Shown: positions 1 through 10,800 of the stretch, one piece after another | Layout: the number at the start of each line of letters is the position of its first letter | How positions within the stretch are numbered: position 1 is the first letter of the stretch | Source of the DNA: Strigamia acuminata | Lineage: Eukaryota; Arthropoda; Chilopoda; Geophilomorpha; Linotaeniidae | Length of the DNA: 64,000 nucleotides | Assembly (NCBI GenBank): GCA_949358305.1 | Contig: OX442322.1 | Span: 6,696,001 to 6,760,000 of the forward strand | Direction: 5' to 3' | Position numbers and translations under genes: made by a program | Notes under the pieces: model-generated | Databases searched by the model: none | The model's input: the letters and a program-made list of their open reading frames with translations, nothing else | What the model was told of the DNA's origin: nothing

Positions 1-3000
1 TCAAATGAGTGGATCGTCGACTGCGGGGCCACCGACCACGTCTCTCACATCCAATCGTGGTTTACGAACTTTGAACACATTACGCCATTCGACATCGAGC
101 TTGGACAGGGCAAGTCCAAAGTGACCGGACGGGGCAATGTACGACTTCAGACCTCGATTGACAATTGTGACTGTTTCGTAACTTTACATAATGTCTTGTT
201 TGCACCGAACTTTGAGGCGAATCTAGTCTCCGTGAGCAAAATCGACAGAAATAAGTTTCACATTCATATTTTCAACGGGGAGATCAATGTTTACCAAACA
301 GACATTCGCTCTTCAGTTCTCCGAGCGAAAGAGAAAGGCGGATTGTATTACGTGGACGGACTTTGCGCTACTCCGACTATTTCGACAACGGTTTCAACGT
401 CTCATCAACCGGCTCCGACAGTTCCTGTCAAGACTTTAGTCACTTCAGAGGTTGATTTCGAGCCCATTCCGAAACCGAAACAGAAATCGAAAAATAAAAC
501 GGAGTTTATGACGGATTTTCGTATCGAGTTGTCACCTTCTAACGTCGTGAACCAAATTCCGACCCCAACTCCCACCAATCCGTTACCAAATCCTAATCCT
601 CCGCAAGTCCAGCTACCATCTCCCGTCCCATCCTATGCTGACGTCTCACAGTCAATCCCGACATCTCCCGCTGCCAAAAATCCTTCTCCACCCAAAAAGG
701 AGACTGTTGCTAATCCGACGGCAAAGAAAGATGCAACCGGCTTATGGCACAGCCGACTTGGCCACCTTCATACCAACGCCATGCGTCTTCTGGCAGCCAA
801 TGATCAGGTTTATGGCATGGAGCCTGCGGAAGTACGCCAGGATTTGGCGTGCAACGACTGTCGTATTGCAAAATCCATCCGCGCTTCGCATAAGCCCGAT
901 CCAAATCCGATTACCACCAAGGCACTGGACCTCTTGCACATGGACGTCTGGGGGCCAGCGGAAACGACTTCAATTGGTGGAGCTCGATTTGTCTTCACGA
1001 TCATCGACGACGCGACCAGATATTGCTGGATTACACCGATTGCCCAAAAATCCCAAGTTTTTGGTGTCTTTAAGGATTTTGTCGCTCGGATTGAACGCGT
1101 CGCCAATACTCGAGTCAAAGCCATTCGTTCTGACCGCGGCGGGGAGTTCATGTCTAACGAATTCCTCAATTATCTCCGAGAAAAGGGCATCGAAGGTCAA
1201 CGCACCAACCCAAACTCGCCCGCTATGAACGGCACTGCGGAGCGGATCAACAGAACAATGGCCGACAACGTGAGATCGATTTTAAGCGAAACGAAACTTC
1301 CGAACGACTTGTGGGCGGAAATCGCAGTCACATTCGCTTATATAAAGAACCGATCTCCACATTCTCGTTTGAACAATCAGATCCCTTACATCTTGTGGCG
1401 ACAGCGTGCCCTTTCACTACGACATCTGCGCAAGATAGGATCGAAATGTTGGGTACATTTTACTACCCCAGGTCGCAAGAAACTCCAGATGCGTGCCTGG
1501 GAAGGTTACATTGTTGGATACGCTGTCGGCACACGGGGATATCGAATCTGGAACCCACTTGACGACAAAATCACAGAATCAACTCATGTCCGAATTGATG
1601 AAAAGCAATCCTATCGTCGAACTCTTCGAAATGGAAACGGAAACGGAAATCTACGGCAGTACATACCGTACTCGAATGTTGACCACAGTCCGAACGTTCA
1701 AGATATCCCGCAGTCGACTGTCACATTCGACGAGAACATTCAGTATCTCGATTGGCCAAAAGGATCGGACTCGGACCATGAATACTCATCATCAGACGAA
1801 GAGTCTGAGATGCCGCCATTAGAAGAGAGTTCGAGCTCGGCAGCATCTGCACAATTCCAGACACCGGAACGTCAGTTTCAAGAAGCATGTGCTTTGAGAT
1901 TGCCGAGTTCCGACAGCAATCTAGGTGATGACACGGATCGTGACATTGATGATATCGATGAAGTTTCTCTCGTGCCAATATCTAACTACACTTCCCCTCA
2001 CATGTCACCGCAAACTTCACCTCAAACATCACCCCCGTTATCTCCACCTAGTTCCCCAAGCAGATTTGTGACGACACGGAGAAGAGCGGGTACTTCCGTT
2101 CTCCAACATACAATACCCGTTTTCGATGCTGCACCTATGTCTCCGGCTCCGCTTCAAGGAACTGAAGGAACTGAAGTGGCACCTACATCTGCACACCGAA
2201 CCGCATTCATGTGGAGATATGTCGGAGGAGATTCGCATTGCGCACGTTGGAGACGTGAAGAACATCTCCGCAAGGTTCAGAGACCCGGAAAGATTGACAC
2301 CGATGTATATTATTTCCCGGAACCGGATGTGCGACTACGTTCACGCGGGGACATCGAGAAATATTGTCAATTTAATCATCTCGAATATAACCCGGAACTC
2401 TTTTTCTTTGGCAGTATTGAATATACTACGCCTTCGATCCCTGCCAGACATGCGGCTCACCTGTGTCGGACGGAACCCGCTTCATTCGCCGAAATTCCAA
2501 AATTTCATGATGCGCCGAAATGGCGCGAAGCGATCGATGAAGAACTCGGAACTTTCAAGGAGCGTGAGGTGTACGTTGAAGTACCGAAGCCGCCTGATAC
2601 AACGATCCTCGGATGTAAATGGATTTTCAAGTTGAAGTCCGACGCCACCGGCAAAGTTACTCGTTACCGTGCCCGCCTTGTCGCTCAAGGTTTCCGACAA
2701 ACTCTCGGCGTCGACTACGATGAGGTTTTCAGCCCCGTCGTGAACTTTGTTCTCATCCGGATGTTCTTTTGCTTGCTTGTCATTCTCCGCGGATGGAAGG
2801 ACGCACACCTCGACGTAAAGTGTGCCTACCTTTATGGCGAGCTCGAGCACAAGGTATATATGCGGATTCCGGCAGGTGCGACTTGCACACACCCGAACAA
2901 CGTTTGGCTTCTGATAAAATCCCTCTACGGCCTCCATCAATCCGGAAGGCAATGGTTCGAGAAGCTAGACGAAACTCTTCGAGCGCTCGGATTTCGAAGA

Positions 3001-3996
3001 CTGCCCGGATGCAATTGTGTTTATTCTTTTGGGACTTCAGCGTTGATGCTGGTCTACGTGGACGACATCGTTCTTTTCTACGCTAACGACACCGTCCTCG
3101 ATCGACTCATCGTTTTGATCAGCACCAAGTTTCAAATCGTCAACTTGGGTCCCATCACGAAATTGCTCGGCGTTGAATTTATCCGAGAGGCTGGCAAGAC
3201 TTTCATTAGCCAGCGGATGTACATCTCGAAGATCGTTAAAAAGTTCGGAACCGTCGCAAATAACCTCGTCAAGGTCCCTGTTACTCCGGGAACAACGCTC
3301 ACTCGGGGACCGACCGAGAACTTGATCGATTTCCCGTATAGATCGCTCATTGGATCGCTATTGTTTTTAGCGTCGCGAACACGTCCCGATATCTTATTTT
3401 CCGTGATTTACCTGTCGCAGTTCAACACGTGTTATACTCAGGCACACATCAAAGCCCTACTCCAGGTACTTCAGTATGTCTCGAACACCATTGATTATTG
3501 TATCGAATTATCGGGATGTGGATCAGGACAACTGTGGGGATACACAGACGCATCGTGGGCATCGGATACCGCTACATCGCTTAGTTTCGGAGGCTTCATT
3601 TGCTACATCGGACAAACGCCAATTGGATGGACCTGCCGAAAACAGACCACCGTGGCTTGCTCAACAATGGAAGCCGAGTTCCTCGCTCTTGTTGATGCAG
3701 TTAAAGAATTTTATTGGCTCCGACATGTTTACTCCGAATGTCCGATGTTAGATCCGATTTCTCGTCCCGTTATCTACTCCGACGCGCTTGCTGCTATCCA
3801 ATTCACCGCGAACGATATCGAGAACAGCAAGACGAAACACATCCGCGTCAAGTTCCATTGGCTTCGGGAGTGGTACACGGCGGGACAGTTTGAACTTCGG
3901 AAAGTGCCCGGCGATCTGAACGTCGCCGATATATTTACAAAGTGGCTCGGCTCGGAAAAACTTCGTTCACTCATCTCGAGAATCTTCCGGCCTTGA
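1..3996 (+). CDS. C1 Ty1/copia polyprotein (PR-INT-RT-RNase H), 5'-truncated by window edge
   Basis: The frame is open from base 1, so gag and the true start lie outside the window. It begins in the protease at WIVDCGATDH, where D-C-G replaces the usual D-S/T-G. A proline/serine-rich linker follows, then the HHCC zinc finger of integrase (WHSRLGHLHT ... CNDCRIAKS). The DDE triad shows as HMDVWGP (Asp at 943-945), IRSDRGGEF and NGTAERINRT. Reverse transcriptase has RARLVAQGFRQ and the catalytic YVDD box, and RNase H has YTDASWAS and ends NVADIFTKWLG before a TGA stop. Order PR-INT-RT-RH defines Ty1/copia. No stop or frameshift interrupts the visible 1331 codons. It replicates an RNA copy and integrates the cDNA. 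The element sits inside C2 gag. Confidence 0.95.
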   Translation, partial: SNEWIVDCGATDHVSHIQSWFTNFEHITPFDIELGQGKSKVTGRGNVRLQTSIDNCDCFVTLHNVLFAPNFEANLVSVSKIDRNKFHIHIFNGEINVYQTDIRSSVLRAKEKGGLYYVDGLCATPTISTTVSTSHQPAPTVPVKTLVTSEVDFEPIPKPKQKSKNKTEFMTDFRIELSPSNVVNQIPTPTPTNPLPNPNPPQVQLPSPVPSYADVSQSIPTSPAAKNPSPPKKETVANPTAKKDATGLWHSRLGHLHTNAMRLLAANDQVYGMEPAEVRQDLACNDCRIAKSIRASHKPDPNPITTKALDLLHMDVWGPAETTSIGGARFVFTIIDDATRYCWITPIAQKSQVFGVFKDFVARIERVANTRVKAIRSDRGGEFMSNEFLNYLREKGIEGQRTNPNSPAMNGTAERINRTMADNVRSILSETKLPNDLWAEIAVTFAYIKNRSPHSRLNNQIPYILWRQRALSLRHLRKIGSKCWVHFTTPGRKKLQMRAWEGYIVGYAVGTRGYRIWNPLDDKITESTHVRIDEKQSYRRTLRNGNGNGNLRQYIPYSNVDHSPNVQDIPQSTVTFDENIQYLDWPKGSDSDHEYSSSDEESEMPPLEESSSSAASAQFQTPERQFQEACALRLPSSDSNLGDDTDRDIDDIDEVSLVPISNYTSPHMSPQTSPQTSPPLSPPSSPSRFVTTRRRAGTSVLQHTIPVFDAAPMSPAPLQGTEGTEVAPTSAHRTAFMWRYVGGDSHCARWRREEHLRKVQRPGKIDTDVYYFPEPDVRLRSRGDIEKYCQFNHLEYNPELFFFGSIEYTTPSIPARHAAHLCRTEPASFAEIPKFHDAPKWREAIDEELGTFKEREVYVEVPKPPDTTILGCKWIFKLKSDATGKVTRYRARLVAQGFRQTLGVDYDEVFSPVVNFVLIRMFFCLLVILRGWKDAHLDVKCAYLYGELEHKVYMRIPAGATCTHPNNVWLLIKSLYGLHQSGRQWFEKLDETLRALGFRRLPGCNCVYSFGTSALMLVYVDDIVLFYANDTVLDRLIVLISTKFQIVNLGPITKLLGVEFIREAGKTFISQRMYISKIVKKFGTVANNLVKVPVTPGTTLTRGPTENLIDFPYRSLIGSLLFLASRTRPDILFSVIYLSQFNTCYTQAHIKALLQVLQYVSNTIDYCIELSGCGSGQLWGYTDASWASDTATSLSFGGFICYIGQTPIGWTCRKQTTVACSTMEAEFLALVDAVKEFYWLRHVYSECPMLDPISRPVIYSDALAAIQFTANDIENSKTKHIRVKFHWLREWYTAGQFELRKVPGDLNVADIFTKWLGSEKLRSLISRIFRP

Positions 3997-4201
3997 GTAC
4001 TTTTGACATTCCTAGTTTAGTTTACCCGACATCGAGGATCATCGAGTTCCAGTGGGAATATTCGGGCTTCCGTAGAGTTCTTCAATGACAGTACCCGGCT
4101 CGGTGATTCGAACTTTATCTTTTGTCTTTTCTGATAACACACTGTAATTCCAGTACCCGTTCTTTATTTCCCCCGAATTTATTTACATCGAAGGGGGGAT
4201 T
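3997..4201 (+). other. C1 3' untranslated region and polypurine tract
   Basis: This non-coding stretch lies between the pol stop and the LTR. It ends in AAGGGGGGATT at 4191-4201, the polypurine tract that primes plus-strand DNA synthesis. A related sequence with the motif AAGCCCGAATATTCCCACTGG occurs in reverse complement in H at about 35497-35517, which ties C1 and H to one copia lineage. Confidence 0.8.
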
Positions 4202-4752
4202 TGTTGGTCTGCTGACCATTTTTAGTATGTCGATGCAAATAGATCCGATATATTTCATTATCTTTTCAATTTTTTTATTAGCCAATTGCTGTATTTACTT
4301 ATCTTCGAGTCATTTATTGCATTTTCGGTTATTTAATGCTATTGTCATATTTTATAGCATGTGGCACCATGCTTCTTGTATCCCATTTACTTTATTTCGA
4401 TTTATTCTCCAAATTGTATTATTCAATTCCGACACTAGGTGTCGCTTCTCACTTGAGTCACATCCAAGATGGCTGCTGCCATGATTGAGCAGTGCCAAGC
4501 TGTTTTCTACTTTGTTTTGGACTCATTTCGTAATGTATTTTCGATTAAATCTTTTTATGTTTTTATTTAAACATTTGTCTTATGTTTCACACGGCATATA
4601 AGTGTAATTACACGGCCGTTATTTACTGCATAGCGAATTCGCGAGTATTCTGCGAGTCGCGAAATTCGCGAGTATTCTGCGAGCCGTGTTTCGACTCTGT
4701 TTTTCGTTTTTCACTCGATATTTCGAGTTATTTCCAGTCCTCCTCTGCTACA
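4202..4752 (+). repeat. C1 3' LTR (551 bp)
   Basis: It starts TGTTGGTC right after the polypurine tract and ends CTCTGCTACA, after which C2 gag begins abruptly in frame at GCWAFTDG. The 5' LTR lies off the left edge. The target duplication should be GGATG (4753-4757), which can be checked only in the sequence to the left. Within the LTR a TATA-like ATATAA lies at 4596-4601 beside a palindrome, and a 22-bp direct repeat with period 27 lies at 4635-4656 and 4662-4683. Confidence 0.9.
4592..4618 (+). promoter_or_regulatory. TATA-like box in a potential hairpin, C1 LTR
   Basis: CGGC, then ATATAA, then the perfect 12-bp palindrome GTGTAATTACAC, then G and GCCG. The outer CGGC/GCCG can pair around the inner stem. 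The same layout with different sequence occurs in the G and H LTRs and in the remnant at 33583-33612. The TATA role is inferred from position within the LTR. Confidence 0.55.
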
Positions 4753-6063
4753 GGATGCTGGGCGTTCACAGACGGGACGGAAGAAGTTTTGGCACCAGGA
4801 GCATCTTGGCGCGACCGATCGGACTATAAATTACGCAAAGGACGGGCCTTTAGCTTGATTTATTACTCAATCGAAGAGCAATACCACGAATTGCTCAGCG
4901 GGGTTGACGACGCCAAGAAGGCGTGGGATACGCTCAAAGCCAACTTTGAACCAGTGTCGCGAGCCAGAATAATTCGTTTGTTGGACGAATTCTTTAGCCT
5001 AAAATACGACCCGGCGACGGAAACCATCGGAGTCTTTGCGGCAAAGATACGGAATGCTGCCAAGAAGCTCGCGGATGTTAAACACAAATTGGAAGATTTA
5101 TACCAAGCATTCCAGCTGATTCGGTATTTGCCACAGGAATACCAGTCTATCGTTCAGGCTATTTACCGATGGGAAGACATTAATTTCACACTAGAGAAGG
5201 TCGAAATTGAATTGGTCGCTGAGGAAGGCAGACTCATGCAACAAAGACGTGATTCGGGTCAGGGACCAATCATGGATGCGTTTAATATGGGGCAGAGTTC
5301 CCCCAACACAAAAAACAATGACAATTTGTCGAAATTCGACCAACAACAAGGGAACAACGGCCAAAACAATCATGGATTTGCAGGCGGACAAAAAGGTAGC
5401 CGATCAAATTACCGAGGCGGTAAAAACACGAGAGGAAATGCAACCGGATCATCGGGACGGGGGCCGTGTTTCCGATGCAATCAACCGGGCCATTGGGCGA
5501 GGGATTGCACAGTCCAGGTCACACCGAGTAATAACCAGAACACGAATACAGTCGAGGAATTGGACAAAAATATGTTGGATGTTGGTTTCCTCACCGAACT
5601 AAGCGAGGAAGAGATGCTGCAGTGCAGTACAGCGGACAATCACTGGATTTACAACACCGGAGCCACTGGACATTTCTGCAAAGACAGGAATCAATTCTTC
5701 AACTTCAAAGAAGCGACGGGAACCATAAGCCAAGCGGATAAGAAAACATTAATACAAACCCAAGGCGTTGGAGATGTATGTGTGATGTGTCTGGTGGGAA
5801 ACGACACAATCCCAGTCACATTGAAGAAAGTTTATTACGCGCCAGGTTTAAGAAGAAATCTATTATCGGGACCTTGCATCGATGAAGCGAGATGCAAAGT
5901 GGCTATTGGTTCGGGATTAGTAAAAGTTTACGATCCACAATGGAAGAGACAACTGATAGAGGCAGTTAAAAAGAATAGACTTTATTATGTGAAAACAAGT
6001 GATTTGAAACCCGACATTGAGAAGTCAAAACTGAGAGAAAACAACAAGGCGAATACGAGCGAG
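4753..6063 (+). pseudogene. C2 copia gag and protease, first half of the split polyprotein
   Basis: Starting at GCWAFTDGTEE, this matches residue 33 onward of the E gag, so the N-terminus was lost to the C1 insertion. It has the copia gag domain (UBN2-like: WDTLKANFEP ... FQLIRYLPQEYQS), then one CCHC zinc knuckle CFRCNQPGHWARDC that binds RNA. The protease active-site region reads HWIYNTGATGHFC: the catalytic aspartate expected before T-G is asparagine (AAC for GAC). The frame runs into the J LTR at 6064 and resumes at 23520. Codons are intact up to that point. The gene is dead because of the insertion, the altered protease and the missing RT. Confidence 0.9.
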
Positions 6064-7606
6064 TGTCGCGGTAGCGACGATGAATAAAACATTATAATCA
6101 AAGGGTTAGGTGTGTAAAAATATTTTGTCCTTGAATAAAAATGCATGGAAGAATGTAAACACTCATTTAAATAAGTAGCCGGTGTTGTTCTTTTAGACAG
6201 GAGTGGGACAAAAGGGTGAAGGAAAACAAACACTCATCTAAGTGGTAGACTAGGCCTGAAGGCATAGACAAAGGGGAGCTGAGGGTTGGGTAAGAGTGAC
6301 CTCAATTAAGGAGGGGCTCTCAATTTTACTAATGGAGTAGATTTTCAACTAGAAGAACTAAATAGATAATTTGAATTAGGACTTTAATGGATATTCTGAA
6401 TTAAGGATTTAATAGATATTAAAATTGAAGGTTAATAGGTAATTAGATTGGTGGTGGATTCTCAACTCTTTGGCTCTTTCTCCTTCTAATCATTCTACCT
6501 TGATGGAAATAAAGAAGTGTTAGGAGTGTTGTTGATCAAATATTCTTAATTATATGATAAAGTGTTTTCAGACATTCATAATAATGTACTCTTAATGTTT
6601 TAGTAGGAAATATTGTATGATTTTGGTAAAGGAATGTTCTTTGTTCTCTGGTCTGGTGAGTGAAGGACATAAAAGTGCCTGAGGAAATTCACAGAGAAAA
6701 GACATAAACAATGTGAAATCCAGTGACAGGGACTCATTAATAAAAAGAAATCTGACAGGTGACCTAAGTGCAGGAAAGCCCTGAAGCTACATTAAAAGAT
6801 TGTTGTGAGTGGTGGAATTTTAATAAGGAGTAGGCGTTTCCCGAGGTGATGTGGTAAACCAAGAAATAATGAAGAGACACTCGTGATAGGAGAGCCAGAC
6901 TAGATTGTTACATGACTCCTTGCGAGTTGTTTTCCAGTCCGACGTAGTTCTCACAATCTTGCCTAAAAGCAACCGAGGCTGATTGTTTCTTCGACGACTG
7001 CACGAGATCCGGTGCACCCGAACAATCCATCAACAACCCGTGTTGGGAGACTGACCAGCGGCACTACCAACCGATCCGGAGAGAAAGGCGTAGGCGACCA
7101 CACCCGCGAGAGGGGACGTTGTTTGTTTTCAATTTCAACCAGGAAGAGAAGCTGTGGCCAGACTCGACCCCTTGCTGAGAGGGATAAAGTGACCAAAAGT
7201 GGGAGAGCGTATCCGAGAAAGGGCCTGACTCAACAACCAGTAAATCACCGTCAGACCAGACAAACCGTTCGTAATTTTGCATTGAATGTATTTTGAATTT
7301 GCTGTATTGCTAATTTTATGTGTGGTGATTGGGTTTCTTTTGGGACTTACCGGTGGCGGTGAATTTAGAGTGTTTTGGGGTTATCAGGGATATCATTGTT
7401 CGTTATTGTAATTTTTGGGAGTTTTGAAGACCAATTAAAAATATCAATTAGGTTAGGAAATAGTCTCATATTTTTTACCTCACAACACACGTCAAGCACT
7501 TGTAGAATTTAGTTTTCATCCAACACCAAAAATTGGATAAGAAGAACCTGGGGAACTTAAAAAGTCAGTAGCTTATAACCAATTATTTTATAGGCTCACC
7601 ACGACA
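6064..7606 (+). repeat. J 5' LTR (1543 bp)
   Basis: It matches 21973-23515 over its whole length with few differences, for example A/C at 6117, T/C near 7134 and C/A near 7479. It starts TG and ends CA. Short reading frames inside (such as 7012-7296) occur in both copies but show no recognisable domain. I could not place the transcription start with confidence. Confidence 0.95.
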
Positions 7607-7609
7607 TTC

Positions 7610-7626
7610 TGGCGAGCTTGACAGGA
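7610..7626 (+). other. J primer-binding site, probably tRNA-Arg
   Basis: Three bases after the LTR, TGGCGAGC begins a stretch continuing TTGACAGGA. Its first eight bases are complementary to a tRNA ending GCTCGCCA, as in animal tRNA-Arg(ACG), and six of the next nine also fit. The tRNA identity is inferred from general knowledge of tRNA 3' ends. Confidence 0.5.
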
Positions 7627-7813
7627 TTTAGATTAGGATTAATAAGGATTAATTAGAATTAGTTAAGTTGAGATTTTGCAGAAAAAAAAAAAATTTTTGA
7701 ATTTTTGAAAAGTGCTAAGAGACGTGTGAGATAGAGACTAAGTAATAAGGAAGGGGTATTGTTGGGATTGTTGGGTGAAGAGGTTTAGGGTCATTAAAAG
7801 GCTCATTTAAAGA
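7627..7813 (+). other. J leader between primer site and gag
   Basis: AT-rich non-coding leader with an A12 run near 7681. It should contain the packaging signal and any splice donor for the env transcript, but I see only weak donor-like GT sites. Confidence 0.5.
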
Positions 7814-10800
7814 ATGGCCCAACCACAAGCAGCAGTTGCAAGTGTGAATGTAAATTTGGTTGCTCTTTTTTCGGGTGACCACAAGCAGGCCAAGGTAGGT
7901 GCATTCCTGGCCCAAGTGGAGCTTGTGGGAAAGAAGATGGGATGGGATCCAGCGACCCAATGCATTGTTGGCCGCGCTCGATGCCGAGATAGAGCTCTGG
8001 ATTTTCTATCCACCAACAATACAGTGAATACCACTGGAGATTGGGATTTATTTAAAAAGGAGCTCTTGGCTTACTTTGAGCCCAAATCAAACCCAGTCCA
8101 GTTGGGTATCGCCTTTAATTCCTGTGCGCAGAAAAGTGATAAATCAGTCACAGAGTTTGCAACAAGATTATCACGGCTAGCAGATGGTATGACTGAAAGT
8201 GACTTGTTAGTTAAGGCCGCATTGCCAGTTTTAAAGAAAACACAATTCGTGTCAGGTTTAAATGCACGGATTAAACGATTATTATTGACTTCCAACCCAG
8301 CTAGCTATCAAACAGCTGTTGAGGAGGCTTGCCAGGAGGAGGTGAACGAAATTTCAACTGGGACTATTAAACCCATCAGTAAATTAGGGGCAGTTGGAGA
8401 AGGAAAAAAAGAAAAAGAGAAAGCAATGGAAAAAGACAAGACTCAAGAACAATTTTTGAAAAAAAGAGTGCAAGAAATGAAACAACAGATTAGAGTGCTG
8501 CAAGGAGAGTTGGGAGCGCGAGGTCAACAGGAAAGAGCTCGCCCCACTGGGCCTGGAAGCCAGCGGGGGGCATGTTTCAATTGTGGGAAGTTGGGACACA
8601 TGGCCCGGGACTGCAGGGGAAATAATACAGGGGCAAACTCAGGTAACCGGATGGTACCAACCTGCTATCAGTGCGGGGGAAGGGGTCACATTTCACGGGA
8701 GTGTCGTAATGCGCCAACTGGAATGGTTTGTGACCATTGTAAAAAATCAGGTCATTTGGCTAATGCGTGTTGGATTAAGCACCCAAATTTACGGCCGGCC
8801 TTGCGCAGGGCTCAGGGCGTGGAAAGGGAAGGAGGTACCACACAGCAAGGCGGGGTTAGAAATATCGAGTCTCATGACTCTGACCCGGATTATGATTACG
8901 AGACCGTCACTAGGGGTCATCAGGTATCCGTGATCCAAGGTGATAATGATACTGACATACCCACCCTCCCAGAGCAAGGGGAAACCACAGATATGCCTGC
9001 AGAGAGAAGTTTGGGTGATGATGGAGCATGGGCAGACATAGGCCTACAAAACATCTATCAACCCACGAGTAGTTGGAAGTGGCTGGGAAAGACCCTACCA
9101 CCCCACAGGACGTATGTAAGGGCTGTCAACAGGCAAATGGATCATTTATTTAACCCAATTTCAGGGGGAAAAATGCCACTATGCTACAATGAATATTCTA
9201 GTGAAATGTTTGACAGGAAGAATTTTGACAGAGAACAAGCACTAGCAGCTAGAGATAAGAGTGAGGAAAAAGGAACCGACACCTTAGGTGACCAATTGAA
9301 CAGCGAACAATTGCAAAAGATAATTCAACAGCAAAATGAAAAGAGAAATAAGAAAGTAAATATCCATGGAAAAAGGGGACACCGAGAGGACGCTCTCGCC
9401 CTTACGGGACGACCTACTGCCCTACCGGAATTACCTAATAACAGGGAATCCCAACAAAAGAAGCGAGTTAATAAAATTGAGCAGAGAAAAGGAAAATTCA
9501 GTGACAAATTTTCAGGACCAGATTGGAAAAGGTTTGAAGCTGAGGTAGACAGCTTAGCAACTGGGGAAGCCCCAAAGGAACAAAGAAAACAAGGAGGAAA
9601 AGAATTCAGAATAGGGACATTATCACAACATAACATGCCCTTAGTGAAAGGTAACGTGGGCGAGCACGAAATAGTCTGGTTAATAGACACTGGTGCAGCC
9701 ACGAGTATAATGAATGAAGAAAAATGGGAAGAAGTTAGAAAGGACCTCTGTGGACTGGACAAGATTTGCTTCGCATACCTGGATGATATTTTGATTTTTT
9801 CACCAGACTTTAATCAGCATCTGATAGACGTGGCACAGGTCTTCCAGCGCCTCAGGCAGGCACGGTTGAAATTAAAACCCAAGAAATGTAAATTTGGGGT
9901 GAATGAGGTCGTTTTCCTGGGACACGTGTTTACCGAAGGCACCGTGCGCCCCGTGGAAGAAAAGACTAGAGCTGTAGCAAAGTGCCCACAGCCTAAGAAC
10001 GTAAAAGACATTCAATCTTTTGTTGGATTTATAAACTTTTATCGACGATTTATTAAGGATTTTGCGAAAGTGGCACAGCCACTAACGGATTTGACACGAA
10101 AGAGTGTAGAATTTGTGTGGGGTCCAGAACAACAAGAGGCTTTTGACACACTGAAGCAAAAGATAATCGAATACCCAATATTAAGGACGCCCGACTGGGA
10201 AAAGCCGTTTTTCTTAACGACCGACGCGTCCGATCAAGGGATCGGCGCCGTCTTGGAACAAACTCATGAGAGGAGAAGACTCCCCGTGGCTTTTGCATCC
10301 AGAAGATTAAAACCAACTGAGACGCGTTATCCTATTTTGCATAGAGAGGCTCTGGCTATCGTCCATGGCTGCCTCCATTTCCGGTATTATCTGTACGGAC
10401 GGAAGTTCACACTTATAGTAGATCACCACCCGTTGGCTTTCCTGCTACGCACAAAACACACAAAAAGCATGATTGCAAGATGGGCATTAATGATTCAAGA
10501 TTTCCAATTTGACGTGAAATATTTGCCCGGGTCAGAAAACAGGGCAGATGCGATGTCGAGACTGGTGACCGCTGTAAAACAAGGTGAAATAATCGAGAAC
10601 TGGACGGTGGATAAGGTCATAGCTGCACAAGAAGCAGACACCTATACAGCTGAGTTGAGACAATTAGTAGAAAAGAGACAATTCTCCACAAAACACACAA
10701 AGGTAAAGGATTTTCAACTTTATATCAATGACGAAGGGGTTTTGTACGTTGTAAAATGGGTTAAGGACGGCCTAAAAGACAAATTAATCGTACCCGAAAC

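Noticed and set aside
4122..4484. Frame across the C1 3' UTR and LTR
   Set aside because: AT-rich hydrophobic translation of LTR sequence, a chance frame.
7012..7296. 94-codon frame in the J LTRs, present in both copies
   Set aside because: Conservation follows from LTR identity. No domain is seen, and overlapping frames of similar size exist on both strands.
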